Under the pieces are notes generated by a model, which was given only the letters and a program-made list of their open reading frames with translations, did no database searches and was not told the origin of the DNA. Shown one piece after another: positions 1 to 6,378 of a stretch of DNA of 9,247 nt. The position numbers and the translations under genes are program-made. Numbering within the stretch: the stretch's first letter is position 1; each line of letters opens with the position of its first letter. The stretch is from Chloroflexota bacterium (GTDB lineage Bacteria > Chloroflexota > Anaerolineae > J036 > Brachytrichaceae): positions 1-9,247 of the forward strand of contig JAKALH010000087.1 of the NCBI GenBank assembly GCA_021813225.1, given 5' to 3'.

Positions 1-1068
1 TGCGGCGTTCACGCCAGCCAGGTTGCCCTGTTCGCGCGGCGCCACTTTGCTGGCCGACAATGACCCCATCGTCGACCAGACGAAGCTGCCGATGCCGTTC
101 TGCAGGATGGTGATGGGGTACAGCAGCCAGAACTGCGGCACCAACGTGATGAGCACCATGCCCGCAGCCTGTGCGACCAGACTGGCGATCGCCATCGTTT
201 TTTCGCCCAGCCTGCCGACGACCGGCTGCACCAGCCATGACTGCGTGGTGAATGTGACGCCGCCGCCCATCATAAACAGCAGGCCGATCTGCCACGGTTC
301 TGCGGTAAAGCGGCTCACATAGAACACGTTTGTCGAACTGTTGGCGCCGTTGAATGCGAACGCGAAGATTGCCATTACCAGCAGCAATACGCCCAGGCCG
401 GGCTTGCGCGCCATTTCGCTGATGGCGACCAGCGGGTTGAAATCGCGCGCGCGCAATGCCGTGTGTTCGCGCTTCTCCACGGGCAGCGATTCCGGCAGCA
501 GGAAGTAGATCAGCACCACGTTGATCAGCGACAGGATGCCGGCGGTGAATGCCGGCGCATCGATGCTGATCTGGCTGGTCGCCCCGCCCAGCGCCGGCCC
601 CAGGATAAACCCCAGCCCGAAGGCCATGCCGATGCGCCCGAAGTTCCTGGTGCGGTTCTGAGGCGTGGACACGTCGGCGATGTAGGCCGATGCCGTGGAC
701 AGGTTGCCGCCGGTGATGCCGTCGATGATGCGCGAGAGGAACAGCACCCACAACGCCCCGCCGATGCCAAATACGATGTAACCAATCGCAGACCCGAACA
801 CGCTGATCAGCAGCACCGGACGCCGTCCCACGCGGTCGCTGATCTTGCCCAGCGCCGGCGCCGCCAGAAACTGCATGGCCGCATACAGCCCCGACAGGGC
901 GGTGACCATCAGCGCCTCGCTGCTGTAACGGCGGACCACATACGGCGCGACCGGGATGATGATGGTCAGCCCGATGATGTCCATCAGCATGACAAGGAAA
1001 ATCAGATTGAGCGAGCGTCGGATGTGTTTCTCATCCTGGCCTGCGGGGTTGGTCGGATTGGGCTGCAT
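1..1068 (-). CDS. TetA-like MFS drug/H+ antiporter, 3' end cut by window edge
   Basis: The minus-strand frame starting at the ATG at 1068-1066 stays open for 356 codons to the first base of the window, so the C-terminus is missing (about 400 residues are usual). It encodes a polytopic inner-membrane protein of the major facilitator superfamily. Visible marks are motif A, GKISDRVGRRPVLL, at residues 74-87 between TM2 and TM3; the TM4 segment RIIDGITGGNLSTASAYIADVS type at about 113-134; and the motif C-like GPALGG at 157-162, typical of the proton-driven DHA1 antiporters that include TetA. About ten hydrophobic segments can be read, with a central charged loop near 195-212. The substrate cannot be told from sequence. 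The gene is transcribed away from the fluoride-riboswitch operon. No Shine-Dalgarno sequence precedes the ATG. The start fits the usual short polar N-terminus of the family (MQPNPTNPAGQDEKHIRRS, then TM1). Confidence 0.9.
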   Translation of the reverse strand, partial: MQPNPTNPAGQDEKHIRRSLNLIFLVMLMDIIGLTIIIPVAPYVVRRYSSEALMVTALSGLYAAMQFLAAPALGKISDRVGRRPVLLISVFGSAIGYIVFGIGGALWVLFLSRIIDGITGGNLSTASAYIADVSTPQNRTRNFGRIGMAFGLGFILGPALGGATSQISIDAPAFTAGILSLINVVLIYFLLPESLPVEKREHTALRARDFNPLVAISEMARKPGLGVLLLVMAIFAFAFNGANSSTNVFYVSRFTAEPWQIGLLFMMGGGVTFTTQSWLVQPVVGRLGEKTMAIASLVAQAAGMVLITLVPQFWLLYPITILQNGIGSFVWSTMGSLSASKVAPREQGNLAGVNAA

Positions 1069-1080
1069 CGTGTGCGCGTG

Positions 1081-1089
1081 ATTTTAGCA
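1081..1089 (-). promoter_or_regulatory. Possible extended -10 promoter for the minus-strand MFS gene
   Basis: On the minus strand the bases read TGCTAAAAT, an extended -10 element (TGn followed by TAAAAT) with its last base at 1081. Transcription would then start about 6-8 bases further on, only some 5-7 bases before the ATG at 1068, giving a nearly leaderless mRNA. This agrees with the absence of a Shine-Dalgarno sequence. The -35 candidate (CGCATT, about 1104-1109) is poor. This is a motif match only. Confidence 0.35.
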
Positions 1090-1112
1090 GGACCGGCCAG
1101 GCGAATGCGAAT

Positions 1113-1135
1113 CGCGGATTCCCGGCGATTCCGCG
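1113..1135. repeat. Small imperfect repeat between the divergent promoters
   Basis: GATTCC occurs twice, at 1117-1122 and 1127-1132, ten bases apart, which is about one helical turn. The flanks CGCGGA (1113-1118) and TCCGCG (1130-1135) are inverted copies of each other. It lies between the two divergent promoters and could be an operator, but G+C-rich DNA yields such short repeats by chance. The rest of 1069-1148 shows nothing else recognisable. Confidence 0.2.
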
Positions 1136-1148
1136 TGTTTCACATGTC

Positions 1149-1176
1149 TTGACAATTCCGGCGCATGGCCTAAACT
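1149..1176 (+). promoter_or_regulatory. Sigma-70-type promoter of the fluoride-riboswitch operon
   Basis: A perfect -35 hexamer TTGACA lies at 1149-1154. After a 16-base spacer comes TAAACT at 1171-1176, matching four of six bases of the -10 consensus. The predicted start site falls at about 1182-1185, exactly where the riboswitch aptamer begins. The fit between promoter and aptamer makes this considerably more convincing than the hexamers alone. Confidence 0.75.
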
Positions 1177-1182
1177 ATTGTC

Positions 1183-1257
1183 CTAGCGATGAAGCTCGCT
1201 GACGCAATGCCATGAGAGGGCATTGCGGTAATTGTCACAACGACTGATAGCTTCTAC
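1183..1257 (+). ncRNA. Fluoride riboswitch (crcB motif) aptamer
   Basis: The RNA matches the fluoride riboswitch architecture. The first hairpin pairs AGCG (1185-1188) with CGCT (1197-1200) around the loop ATGAAGCT, corresponding to the GCGAUGRRGYYCGC hallmark. A nine-pair second stem joins CGCAATGCC (1203-1211) to GGCATTGCG (1219-1227). The 3' hallmark CTGATAGCTTCTAC lies at 1244-1257. The loop bases GAAGCT (1191-1196) are exactly complementary to AGCTTC (1249-1254), forming the class-defining pseudoknot that encloses a fluoride ion through magnesium ions. The segment 1228-1243 between the second stem and the 3' strand is longer than in minimal examples and may form a small extra stem (TTG/CAA). 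The gene downstream is a CLC^F-type transporter, one of the two classical targets of this riboswitch (the other is crcB), which independently supports the call. Confidence 0.93.
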
Positions 1258-1287
1258 CGGCGCTACGGTGCGGTAGGAGCTTTTTTT
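1249..1287 (+). terminator. Riboswitch-controlled intrinsic terminator
   Basis: AGCTTCTACCG (1249-1259) pairs with CGGTAGGAGCT (1271-1281) over eleven positions with one G-U wobble, followed by seven T residues at 1281-1287. The 5' arm includes AGCTTC, the strand needed for the aptamer pseudoknot, so pseudoknot and terminator exclude each other. Fluoride binding should therefore allow read-through, the ON behaviour known for this riboswitch class. The U-tract directly abuts the ATG at 1288. Confidence 0.88.
1275..1279 (+). promoter_or_regulatory. Shine-Dalgarno inside the terminator 3' arm
   Basis: AGGAG at 1275-1279 lies eight bases before the ATG at 1288, near-ideal spacing, and supports this start. 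It lies wholly in the 3' arm of the terminator hairpin, so any read-through RNA folded into the hairpin would also hide its ribosome binding site. A second candidate pair, GAAGG (1294-1298) with ATG 1306, would give a protein six residues shorter. Confidence 0.6.
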
Positions 1288-3525
1288 ATGCCTGAAGGCA
1301 AGGGTATGTTGAAACTGAATCTGCGGGGCGCCTATGCCGATATCGCGGCCAGCCTGGGACCGGGTAACCCGCGCCAGTATGCGGCCATCGTCGGAACCTT
1401 CCTGCGCTGGGTGCTGCTGGGCGCTATCAGCGGCATACTGGCAGGGCCGGCGTCCGCCATCTTCCTGGTAACGCTGCGCTGGGCGGCGCGCGCCCATGAT
1501 GACCACCCCTGGTTATTATTTCTGCTGCCGGTTGCCGGTGTCGCCATCTACCTGGTCTTTTCGCGCGTTGGCGGAGTCGCCGAACGCGGCAACAACCTGC
1601 TCATCGAGGAAGTGCACCTGAACAGGCGGGATGTGCCGCTGCGTATGGCGCCGCTGAGCTTCCTGGCCCCGGTCGTCACTTTGCTGTTCGGCGGTTCGAT
1701 TGCCAGCGTCGGGACGGCGGTGCAGATGGGCGGGACGCTGGCCGACTGGCTGGCGCGCACGCTGCGCCTGACAAAGGAAGAGCGTCGCATCATGCTGATG
1801 GCGGGCCTGAGTGGCGGGTTCGGCTCCGTGATCGGCGTGCCGCTGGCCGGTGCCGTCTTCGGCATGGAAGTGCAGAGCGTCGGACGCATCCGCTATGAGG
1901 GACTGGTGCCGTGTCTGGTGTCTTCGTTAACCGGATATGGCATAGTCCGTCTGCTGGGAGCCTATGCGGGCGTATACCCGCAACTGGGCGCCATCGACCT
2001 GAACGCATTGCTGCTGCTTAAGGTCGCGCTGGCGGGCGTCGCCTTCGGGCTGTGCGCCATGCTGTTCATCGAGTTGACCCGCGCCGTGAGCGTGTCCCTC
2101 GACCGCGCGTCGCGCCGCGCCGGATGGCTGAAGCCGGTGCTGGGCGGTCTCATCATCATCGCGCTGTCGCTGCTGATGGGCACGCAGCAGTACCTCGGTC
2201 TCAGCCAGCCGTTGCTGGCTGCGGTATGGAACGGCGCAGCGATCGCCGCTTTCGCCTTCCTGTTCAAGCTGATCTTTACCAGCCTTACCGTCGGCGCAGG
2301 ATACAAGGGCGGGGAGATCACGCCGCTCTTTATCATGGGCGCCGCCCTGGGATATGTGCTGGCGCCCGTGCTGGGCGCGCCGCCGGAACTGCTGGCGGCG
2401 GTCGGGTTTGCGGCGGTGTTTGCAGGCGCGTCCAACACCCCGCTGGCTTCCGCGATCATGGGCGTCGAGTTATTCGGCGGCGGCTTCATCTACCTGCTGG
2501 CAGGAACAGTGGTCAGCTACATCTTCTCCGGCCACCGCAGCATCTACGTGACGCAGCGCGTGGACACGCCCAAGTTCATGTTCGAGGTGCCGCGGCGCTT
2601 CGCCGTGCGCGACATCATGACGCGCGAGCCGGCATCCGTAACGCCTTCCACGCCGCTGGCTGATGTGGTCGCGCTGCTCAACCAGCGCCGCGTGAAATCC
2701 GTAGTGGTAATGAGCGAGCCGGACGGCGTGCCGCCGCACGTCGTCGGCATCGTAACGGCCGGCGACCTGTTCCGGCGCGGCGGGCTGGCGCTGCGGCCCG
2801 CCGCAGGCGACGAGTCGCACCCGCTGGAGCTGGCACATGGCAAGGTTGCATCCAACGTCATGACCCCCGACCCCGTGTGTGTGCGCGACACGGCATCTCT
2901 GGATGAAACCTCGCGCATCATGACCGGGCGGCGCCTGAAACGCCTGCCGGTGTTGAACAGCGCCGGCGAACTGGTAGGCGTCATCAGCCGCTCCGACGTC
3001 CTGCACTGTGTAGCCGATGAGGCGCACATGCAGGTCGATACGCCGACACTGACCGCAGTCGATCCGCACGCGCACACCTCGCGAGTGGGCGGGTGGATGC
3101 ACGCGACAGTGGCGACCGCCCTGCCCGGAGACTCGTTCGCAACCGTGCTGGAACGTCTGGTGAGCGACCCGTTGCGCCGTGTCGTGGTGGTGGATGATGA
3201 AAGGCGCGTGCTGGGAATCGTCTTCGATGCGGATTTGCTCGACCGCATCAGCAGCCTGAACGATAACGAGGTGAAAACCGCCGTGCAGCGCTGGCTGGCC
3301 GGCGATACCCGTGTCGATGTCGAGCTGCGCGACGAGATCACCGCCGACGATCTCATGTCCACCACCGTCTATACGGTGCGTGAAGACGCGCGCCCCATCG
3401 ACCTGATTCAGAACATGATCGAGCACCGCGTGAAACGGCTGGTCGTCGTGGACAGCGAAAACCGCCTGCTGGGCATGGTGGACCGCCACGATATGCTGCG
3501 CTCGATCATCAACGGCGGAGCGTAG
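1288..3525 (+). CDS. CLC^F-type fluoride transporter with four C-terminal CBS domains, gating Glu replaced by Val
   Basis: This 745-residue inner-membrane protein belongs to the CLC (EriC/COG0038) family. The membrane core spans about 38-418. It has CLC^F clade marks instead of those of chloride CLCs: GNNLL at 101-105 where chloride CLCs have GSGIP, GTAVQMGG at 142-149, KGGEITPLF at 340-348, and ASNTPLASAIMGVELFGG at 381-398. Such proteins exchange fluoride for protons to detoxify fluoride, and the fluoride riboswitch upstream agrees. Position 141, which should be the external gating glutamate of GREG, is valine (ASVG, 139-142). The second functional glutamate of CLC^F proteins, in the GGEIT segment, is kept at 343. 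The cytosolic tail holds four CBS domains (about 438-498, 520-577, 600-655, 685-741) forming two likely Bateman pairs, which commonly bind adenine nucleotides. Most bacterial CLC^F proteins are about 400-450 residues with no tail. Coupled antiport is doubtful given V141. Confidence 0.9.
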   Translation: MPEGKGMLKLNLRGAYADIAASLGPGNPRQYAAIVGTFLRWVLLGAISGILAGPASAIFLVTLRWAARAHDDHPWLLFLLPVAGVAIYLVFSRVGGVAERGNNLLIEEVHLNRRDVPLRMAPLSFLAPVVTLLFGGSIASVGTAVQMGGTLADWLARTLRLTKEERRIMLMAGLSGGFGSVIGVPLAGAVFGMEVQSVGRIRYEGLVPCLVSSLTGYGIVRLLGAYAGVYPQLGAIDLNALLLLKVALAGVAFGLCAMLFIELTRAVSVSLDRASRRAGWLKPVLGGLIIIALSLLMGTQQYLGLSQPLLAAVWNGAAIAAFAFLFKLIFTSLTVGAGYKGGEITPLFIMGAALGYVLAPVLGAPPELLAAVGFAAVFAGASNTPLASAIMGVELFGGGFIYLLAGTVVSYIFSGHRSIYVTQRVDTPKFMFEVPRRFAVRDIMTREPASVTPSTPLADVVALLNQRRVKSVVVMSEPDGVPPHVVGIVTAGDLFRRGGLALRPAAGDESHPLELAHGKVASNVMTPDPVCVRDTASLDETSRIMTGRRLKRLPVLNSAGELVGVISRSDVLHCVADEAHMQVDTPTLTAVDPHAHTSRVGGWMHATVATALPGDSFATVLERLVSDPLRRVVVVDDERRVLGIVFDADLLDRISSLNDNEVKTAVQRWLAGDTRVDVELRDEITADDLMSTTVYTVREDARPIDLIQNMIEHRVKRLVVVDSENRLLGMVDRHDMLRSIINGGA

Positions 3526-3527
3526 GG

Positions 3528-4250
3528 ATGGCTTCAGAGTATCCTATCGACTACTACAGCCTGCTGGACGCCTGCGCCAGCCCCGGTTGCCCGCTGTGCC
3601 GCCTTCTTCTAAACGGTGTTGAGCGGCTGCTGGACTCACTGTTGTATGAGCGGGTCAACGAAGCTGAAACTCAGCGCGCCGTGCGCGCGCGGCGCGGCCT
3701 GTGCAATACACACGCCTGGCAGATGAGCCGCATGACTGGAAATGCATTGGGCATAGCGATTTTGTATCGCGCGGCGCTTGATGAAACACTGAGTGCTGTG
3801 AAGCCGCTACCGCCTTCTCGGCTGGGACATGTGCCGGGCGCGCCATCACAGCAGGAACGGCTGCGCCTGGCCGACACGTTGGAACCCACCGAGCCTTGCC
3901 TGGCATGCCGGCTGGCGGATGATACCGAGCGGCGTACTCTTGGGACACTCACGCGGTATCTCGGCGATGAGCGCCTTCTGGCAGCCTTGCGCGCGTCTTA
4001 CGGGCTGTGCCTCAATCACTTCAGAGCGGCCTTGAGGCAGGAGCGTCGATTCGCCGGCATGGATGTGCTCATCGATATCCAGCGGGACATCTGGGGCCGG
4101 CTCAGTGCTCAGTTGCAGGAATTTATCGACAAGAATGATTACCGGCGCATGCGCGAGCCGATGGGAGCAGAGAGCGACAGTTGGCAACGCGCCTTGCGCG
4201 CATTGGCTGGAGAAGCGGGGGCATTCGGAATAGACAGATCGATGGGTTAA
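3528..4250 (+). CDS. DUF6062-family protein with two CxxC/CxxH modules
   Basis: This is a soluble, mostly helical protein of 240 residues that resembles the DUF6062 family, whose function is unknown. It is built from two similar halves. Each has a CxxC pair (CPLC, C21/C24; CLAC, C124/C127) followed 34-35 residues later by a GLCxxH motif (C59/H62; C161/H164). The regular C-C-C-H pattern suggests two metal sites, probably zinc, although an iron-sulfur or redox role cannot be excluded. It starts two bases after the stop of the CLC gene, with GGAG at 3517-3520 seven bases before the ATG, so it is almost certainly cotranscribed and under the same fluoride switch. The C-terminal 40 residues after the second module are polar and lack recognisable motifs. 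The family call is from memory of the CPLC and GLCxxH signature. Confidence 0.8.
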   Translation: MASEYPIDYYSLLDACASPGCPLCRLLLNGVERLLDSLLYERVNEAETQRAVRARRGLCNTHAWQMSRMTGNALGIAILYRAALDETLSAVKPLPPSRLGHVPGAPSQQERLRLADTLEPTEPCLACRLADDTERRTLGTLTRYLGDERLLAALRASYGLCLNHFRAALRQERRFAGMDVLIDIQRDIWGRLSAQLQEFIDKNDYRRMREPMGAESDSWQRALRALAGEAGAFGIDRSMG

Positions 4251-4253
4251 ATC

Positions 4254-4694
4254 ATGACGGCAGCACCCCCAACCGGCGACCTTCTGAATCAGCCGCAGCG
4301 CAACTCGGTCAGTATCGCACTGCGCGAGCTGGAAGTCGTGCTTCGGCATGTGTCGGAGGACCTCACGACTCGCGAGCGGGGCATGCTGTATGAATACCAG
4401 CCTTCGATCCCATCCGAGGGGTTGGCCCGCATCGAGCAGGAAAGCGAACTTGCCCTGCAGGATGTCGCCCTGCTGGTTCGAAATCTCGACCTGGCGCGCG
4501 CCGCGCAAGCGAACACGGCTGTGCAGCTGGCGCAGATGGCGGTGCTGTGGAGCAACCTGTGCGACATCAGCGTCGACAAGCTGTCACGCTACGGCGAAGT
4601 GTCGCCGGACCTGGCGCCTGCCCTCATGCCGGCGCTGAACCGCCTGATCGAACGCACCCAGACCATGATGCAGATCTTGAGCGAGCACAGATAG
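4254..4694 (+). CDS. Unrecognised all-helical protein
   Basis: I do not recognise this 146-residue protein. It has no signal peptide, no membrane segment and a single cysteine. From about residue 18 it reads as four or five amphipathic helices, broken at YQPSIPSEG (about 47-55) and at SPDLAP. The second half is rich in Leu, Ala and Gln and could form a helical bundle or coiled coil that binds a partner protein. The ATG lies three bases after the DUF6062 stop. The upstream signal is weak (only GGG in the preceding codons), so translation may depend on coupling to the previous gene. Its place between two cysteine-rich small proteins suggests a conserved accessory cassette, but no function can be assigned. 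Confidence 0.75.
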   Translation: MTAAPPTGDLLNQPQRNSVSIALRELEVVLRHVSEDLTTRERGMLYEYQPSIPSEGLARIEQESELALQDVALLVRNLDLARAAQANTAVQLAQMAVLWSNLCDISVDKLSRYGEVSPDLAPALMPALNRLIERTQTMMQILSEHR

Positions 4695-4711
4695 AACAAC
4701 GGCACAGGCAC

Positions 4712-5131
4712 ATGAAACTCACGTATTTCTGTCCCGACTGCTGGCACGAAACTGATGGTCAAGTCGACGTATGTCCGAATTGCGGATATGACCTCTCCGC
4801 ATATGAACAGTTGCCATACGAGCAGAAGCTGCTCTGCGCAGTCAGGCATCCGGTTCAGGATATCCGGCTGCTGGCGATTCAGTTGCTGGGTCAATTGCGT
4901 AGCGCTGCTGCAGTACCGGTGTTTCAAGCTGTGTTGGGCTCTGAGGAGAATATATTCGTCCTGCGTGAGATTGCCTGGGCACTGGCACAGATAGGCGATC
5001 CATCCAGCCAGAAGCTTCTAGAGCAGCTTGCATCGCACAGATTGCCGATGGTACAGCGCCTGGCCCGGGATCTGCTGGCGCTGCCAATGGGCGGTGATAA
5101 ACATAGGCACCAGAGAGGAAATTCAACATGA
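4712..5131 (+). CDS. Zinc-ribbon protein with HEAT-like repeats
   Basis: This is a cytosolic protein of 139 residues. An N-terminal zinc ribbon is formed by C7/C10 (CPDC) and C21/C24 (CPNC). After a short linker, two or three HEAT/PBS-lyase-type helical repeats follow at about residues 40-125, with the typical LAIQLLGQL...AVPVFQAVL and REIAWALAQIGD...LLEQL pattern. Such repeats make a protein-binding solenoid and are not themselves enzymes. The frame is open further upstream to an ATG at 4547, but that extension overlaps the preceding gene by almost 150 bases and has a composition typical of an out-of-frame read, so the ATG at 4712 next to the ribbon is preferred. Its Shine-Dalgarno sequence is weak (CAGG). 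The stop overlaps the start of the following transporter in an ATGA, indicating translational coupling. Confidence 0.85.
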   Translation: MKLTYFCPDCWHETDGQVDVCPNCGYDLSAYEQLPYEQKLLCAVRHPVQDIRLLAIQLLGQLRSAAAVPVFQAVLGSEENIFVLREIAWALAQIGDPSSQKLLEQLASHRLPMVQRLARDLLALPMGGDKHRHQRGNST

Positions 5132-6360
5132 GTGCTATGCCAACTGAGCGACGGGGAAACTGGATTAACCGGAACGTTATTGGGCTGGGCATCAACCGCT
5201 TTCTGTCCGACTTCGGCCATGAAGCCGGCACCGCCATACTGCCGCTCTTTCTCACCGCCATCGGCGCCCCGCCGGTTGCGCTGGGCGCAATCGAGGCCGT
5301 GTCGGATGGCCTGTCGAGTTTCGCCAAGTTATTCGGCGGCTGGTTGGGCGATCGCGTCGAGCGCCGGCGACCTTTGGCCGCGTTCGGCTATGCGCTCACC
5401 GGTTTGACCACGGGCTTATACGGGATTTTCAGCTTCTGGCCCTGGGCGCTGTTTGTGCGCGCGGTCGGCTGGATGGGTCGCGGTTTGCGCTCGCCGTTGC
5501 ACGATGCGCTGCTGAGCGACTCCGTGCCGGCGCAAGTGCGCGGGCGCGCGTTCGGCCTGGACGAGGCGGCTGATACTTTAGGCGCCATCCTTGGGCCGGT
5601 CCTGGCACTCGCGATTATCGCAGCGTTGACAGCGCAGGATACGAGCGTGGGCGCCTATAAGATTGCGTTTTGGCTGGCGGCCATTCCCGGATTGCTGGCG
5701 GCGTTGTCCATCCTGTTGCTGGTCAAGGAGACCGCCCACCCGACATCAGGCGACGGGACATTCCTGAGTTCACTGCGCGCGCTGCCGGCCCCCTTCCGGC
5801 GCTACCTGCTGGGTGTCTTCGTGTTTGGTTCGGGCGACTACTCCAACACTTTATTGATCCTGTACGCCGTGCAGGCGTTGACGCCAGGACACCCTCAGGA
5901 TGCCGGCACTCTCGCCATTGAACTGTACACCCTGCACAATATTCTGTATGCCGCCGGCTCATACCCGGTTGGCGCATTGGCCGACCGCTACGGCAAAGCC
6001 AGGTTGTTGGTAGGAGCGTATGTCCTGGGCGTCGTCTATAACGTGTTGCTGATCGGAATTTCACCATCCATTCCTCTGCTTGCGGTGGTATTCGCGATGG
6101 CAGGGACGGTATACGCATCGCAGCAACCGCTTGAGCGCGCCATTGCCACCGACCTTGTGCCGGTCGAGTTGCGCAGCACAGGTTTTGGCGCATTGGCGGC
6201 GGTGAACGGTCTGGGTGATTTCGTCGCCAGCCTGGCGGCCGGCGCGTTGTGGACGGTTTTTTCACCTGCCGTCGCATTCGCCTACAGCATGGTCTTGACC
6301 GCCGCCGGGGCGGTAGTCATTTCCGCCGCGCTGCGCTCGCGCAAGCAGCAGGCGACATAA
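5128..6360 (+). CDS. MFS transporter, substrate unknown
   Basis: This 410-residue polytopic membrane protein has the twelve-helix major facilitator layout. The TM2-TM3 loop carries a motif A variant (GGWLGDRVERRRP, 70-82), and TM4 carries GRGLRSPLHDALL followed by the RGRAFGLDEAADTLGA segment, a pattern of the MFS_1 subgroup often annotated only as 'MFS transporter'. A matching second-half loop is GALADRYGKARLL at about 282-294. Charged residues near the first membrane segment (D28, H31, E32) could take part in proton coupling. AGAGGA at 5112-5119 lies about nine bases before the ATG, and the start overlaps the preceding stop (ATGA). It is not closely similar to the minus-strand MFS at the left edge. 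Its substrate is unknown; position in a fluoride-controlled operon does not by itself imply fluoride transport. Confidence 0.88.
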   Translation: MSAMPTERRGNWINRNVIGLGINRFLSDFGHEAGTAILPLFLTAIGAPPVALGAIEAVSDGLSSFAKLFGGWLGDRVERRRPLAAFGYALTGLTTGLYGIFSFWPWALFVRAVGWMGRGLRSPLHDALLSDSVPAQVRGRAFGLDEAADTLGAILGPVLALAIIAALTAQDTSVGAYKIAFWLAAIPGLLAALSILLLVKETAHPTSGDGTFLSSLRALPAPFRRYLLGVFVFGSGDYSNTLLILYAVQALTPGHPQDAGTLAIELYTLHNILYAAGSYPVGALADRYGKARLLVGAYVLGVVYNVLLIGISPSIPLLAVVFAMAGTVYASQQPLERAIATDLVPVELRSTGFGALAAVNGLGDFVASLAAGALWTVFSPAVAFAYSMVLTAAGAVVISAALRSRKQQAT

Positions 6361-6378
6361 GAGGCTATTCGGAAGGCT

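Noticed and set aside
463..1152. Open plus-strand frame of 229 codons
   Set aside because: It is antisense to the MFS gene, whose protein has clear family motifs. The translated product is rich in Arg, Asp, His and Gln, as expected of a shadow frame.
1249..1287. Reading this hairpin as a simple terminator of an upstream gene
   Set aside because: No plus-strand gene ends upstream. The 5' arm is the riboswitch pseudoknot strand, and a transporter gene starts at once after the T-tract.
2470..3489. Long minus-strand frame of 339 codons opposite the CBS domains
   Set aside because: The plus strand encodes four recognisable CBS domains. The antisense product is His/Gln/Asp-rich, with no motif and no ribosome binding site.
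1288..3525. Calling the CLC protein an ordinary chloride channel (EriC/ClcA)
   Set aside because: GSGIP and GREGP are both absent, whereas GNNLL, KGGEITP and NTPLASAIMG fit the fluoride clade, and a fluoride riboswitch precedes the gene.
4547..4711. N-terminal extension of the zinc-ribbon/HEAT protein
   Set aside because: It would overlap the preceding gene deeply and its sequence is Arg/His/Pro-rich without structure. The ATG at 4712 lies directly before the zinc ribbon.
5128..6360. Assigning the second MFS protein as a fluoride exporter
   Set aside because: Known dedicated fluoride exporters are CrcB/Fluc and CLC^F. Operon position alone is not enough to assign a substrate.
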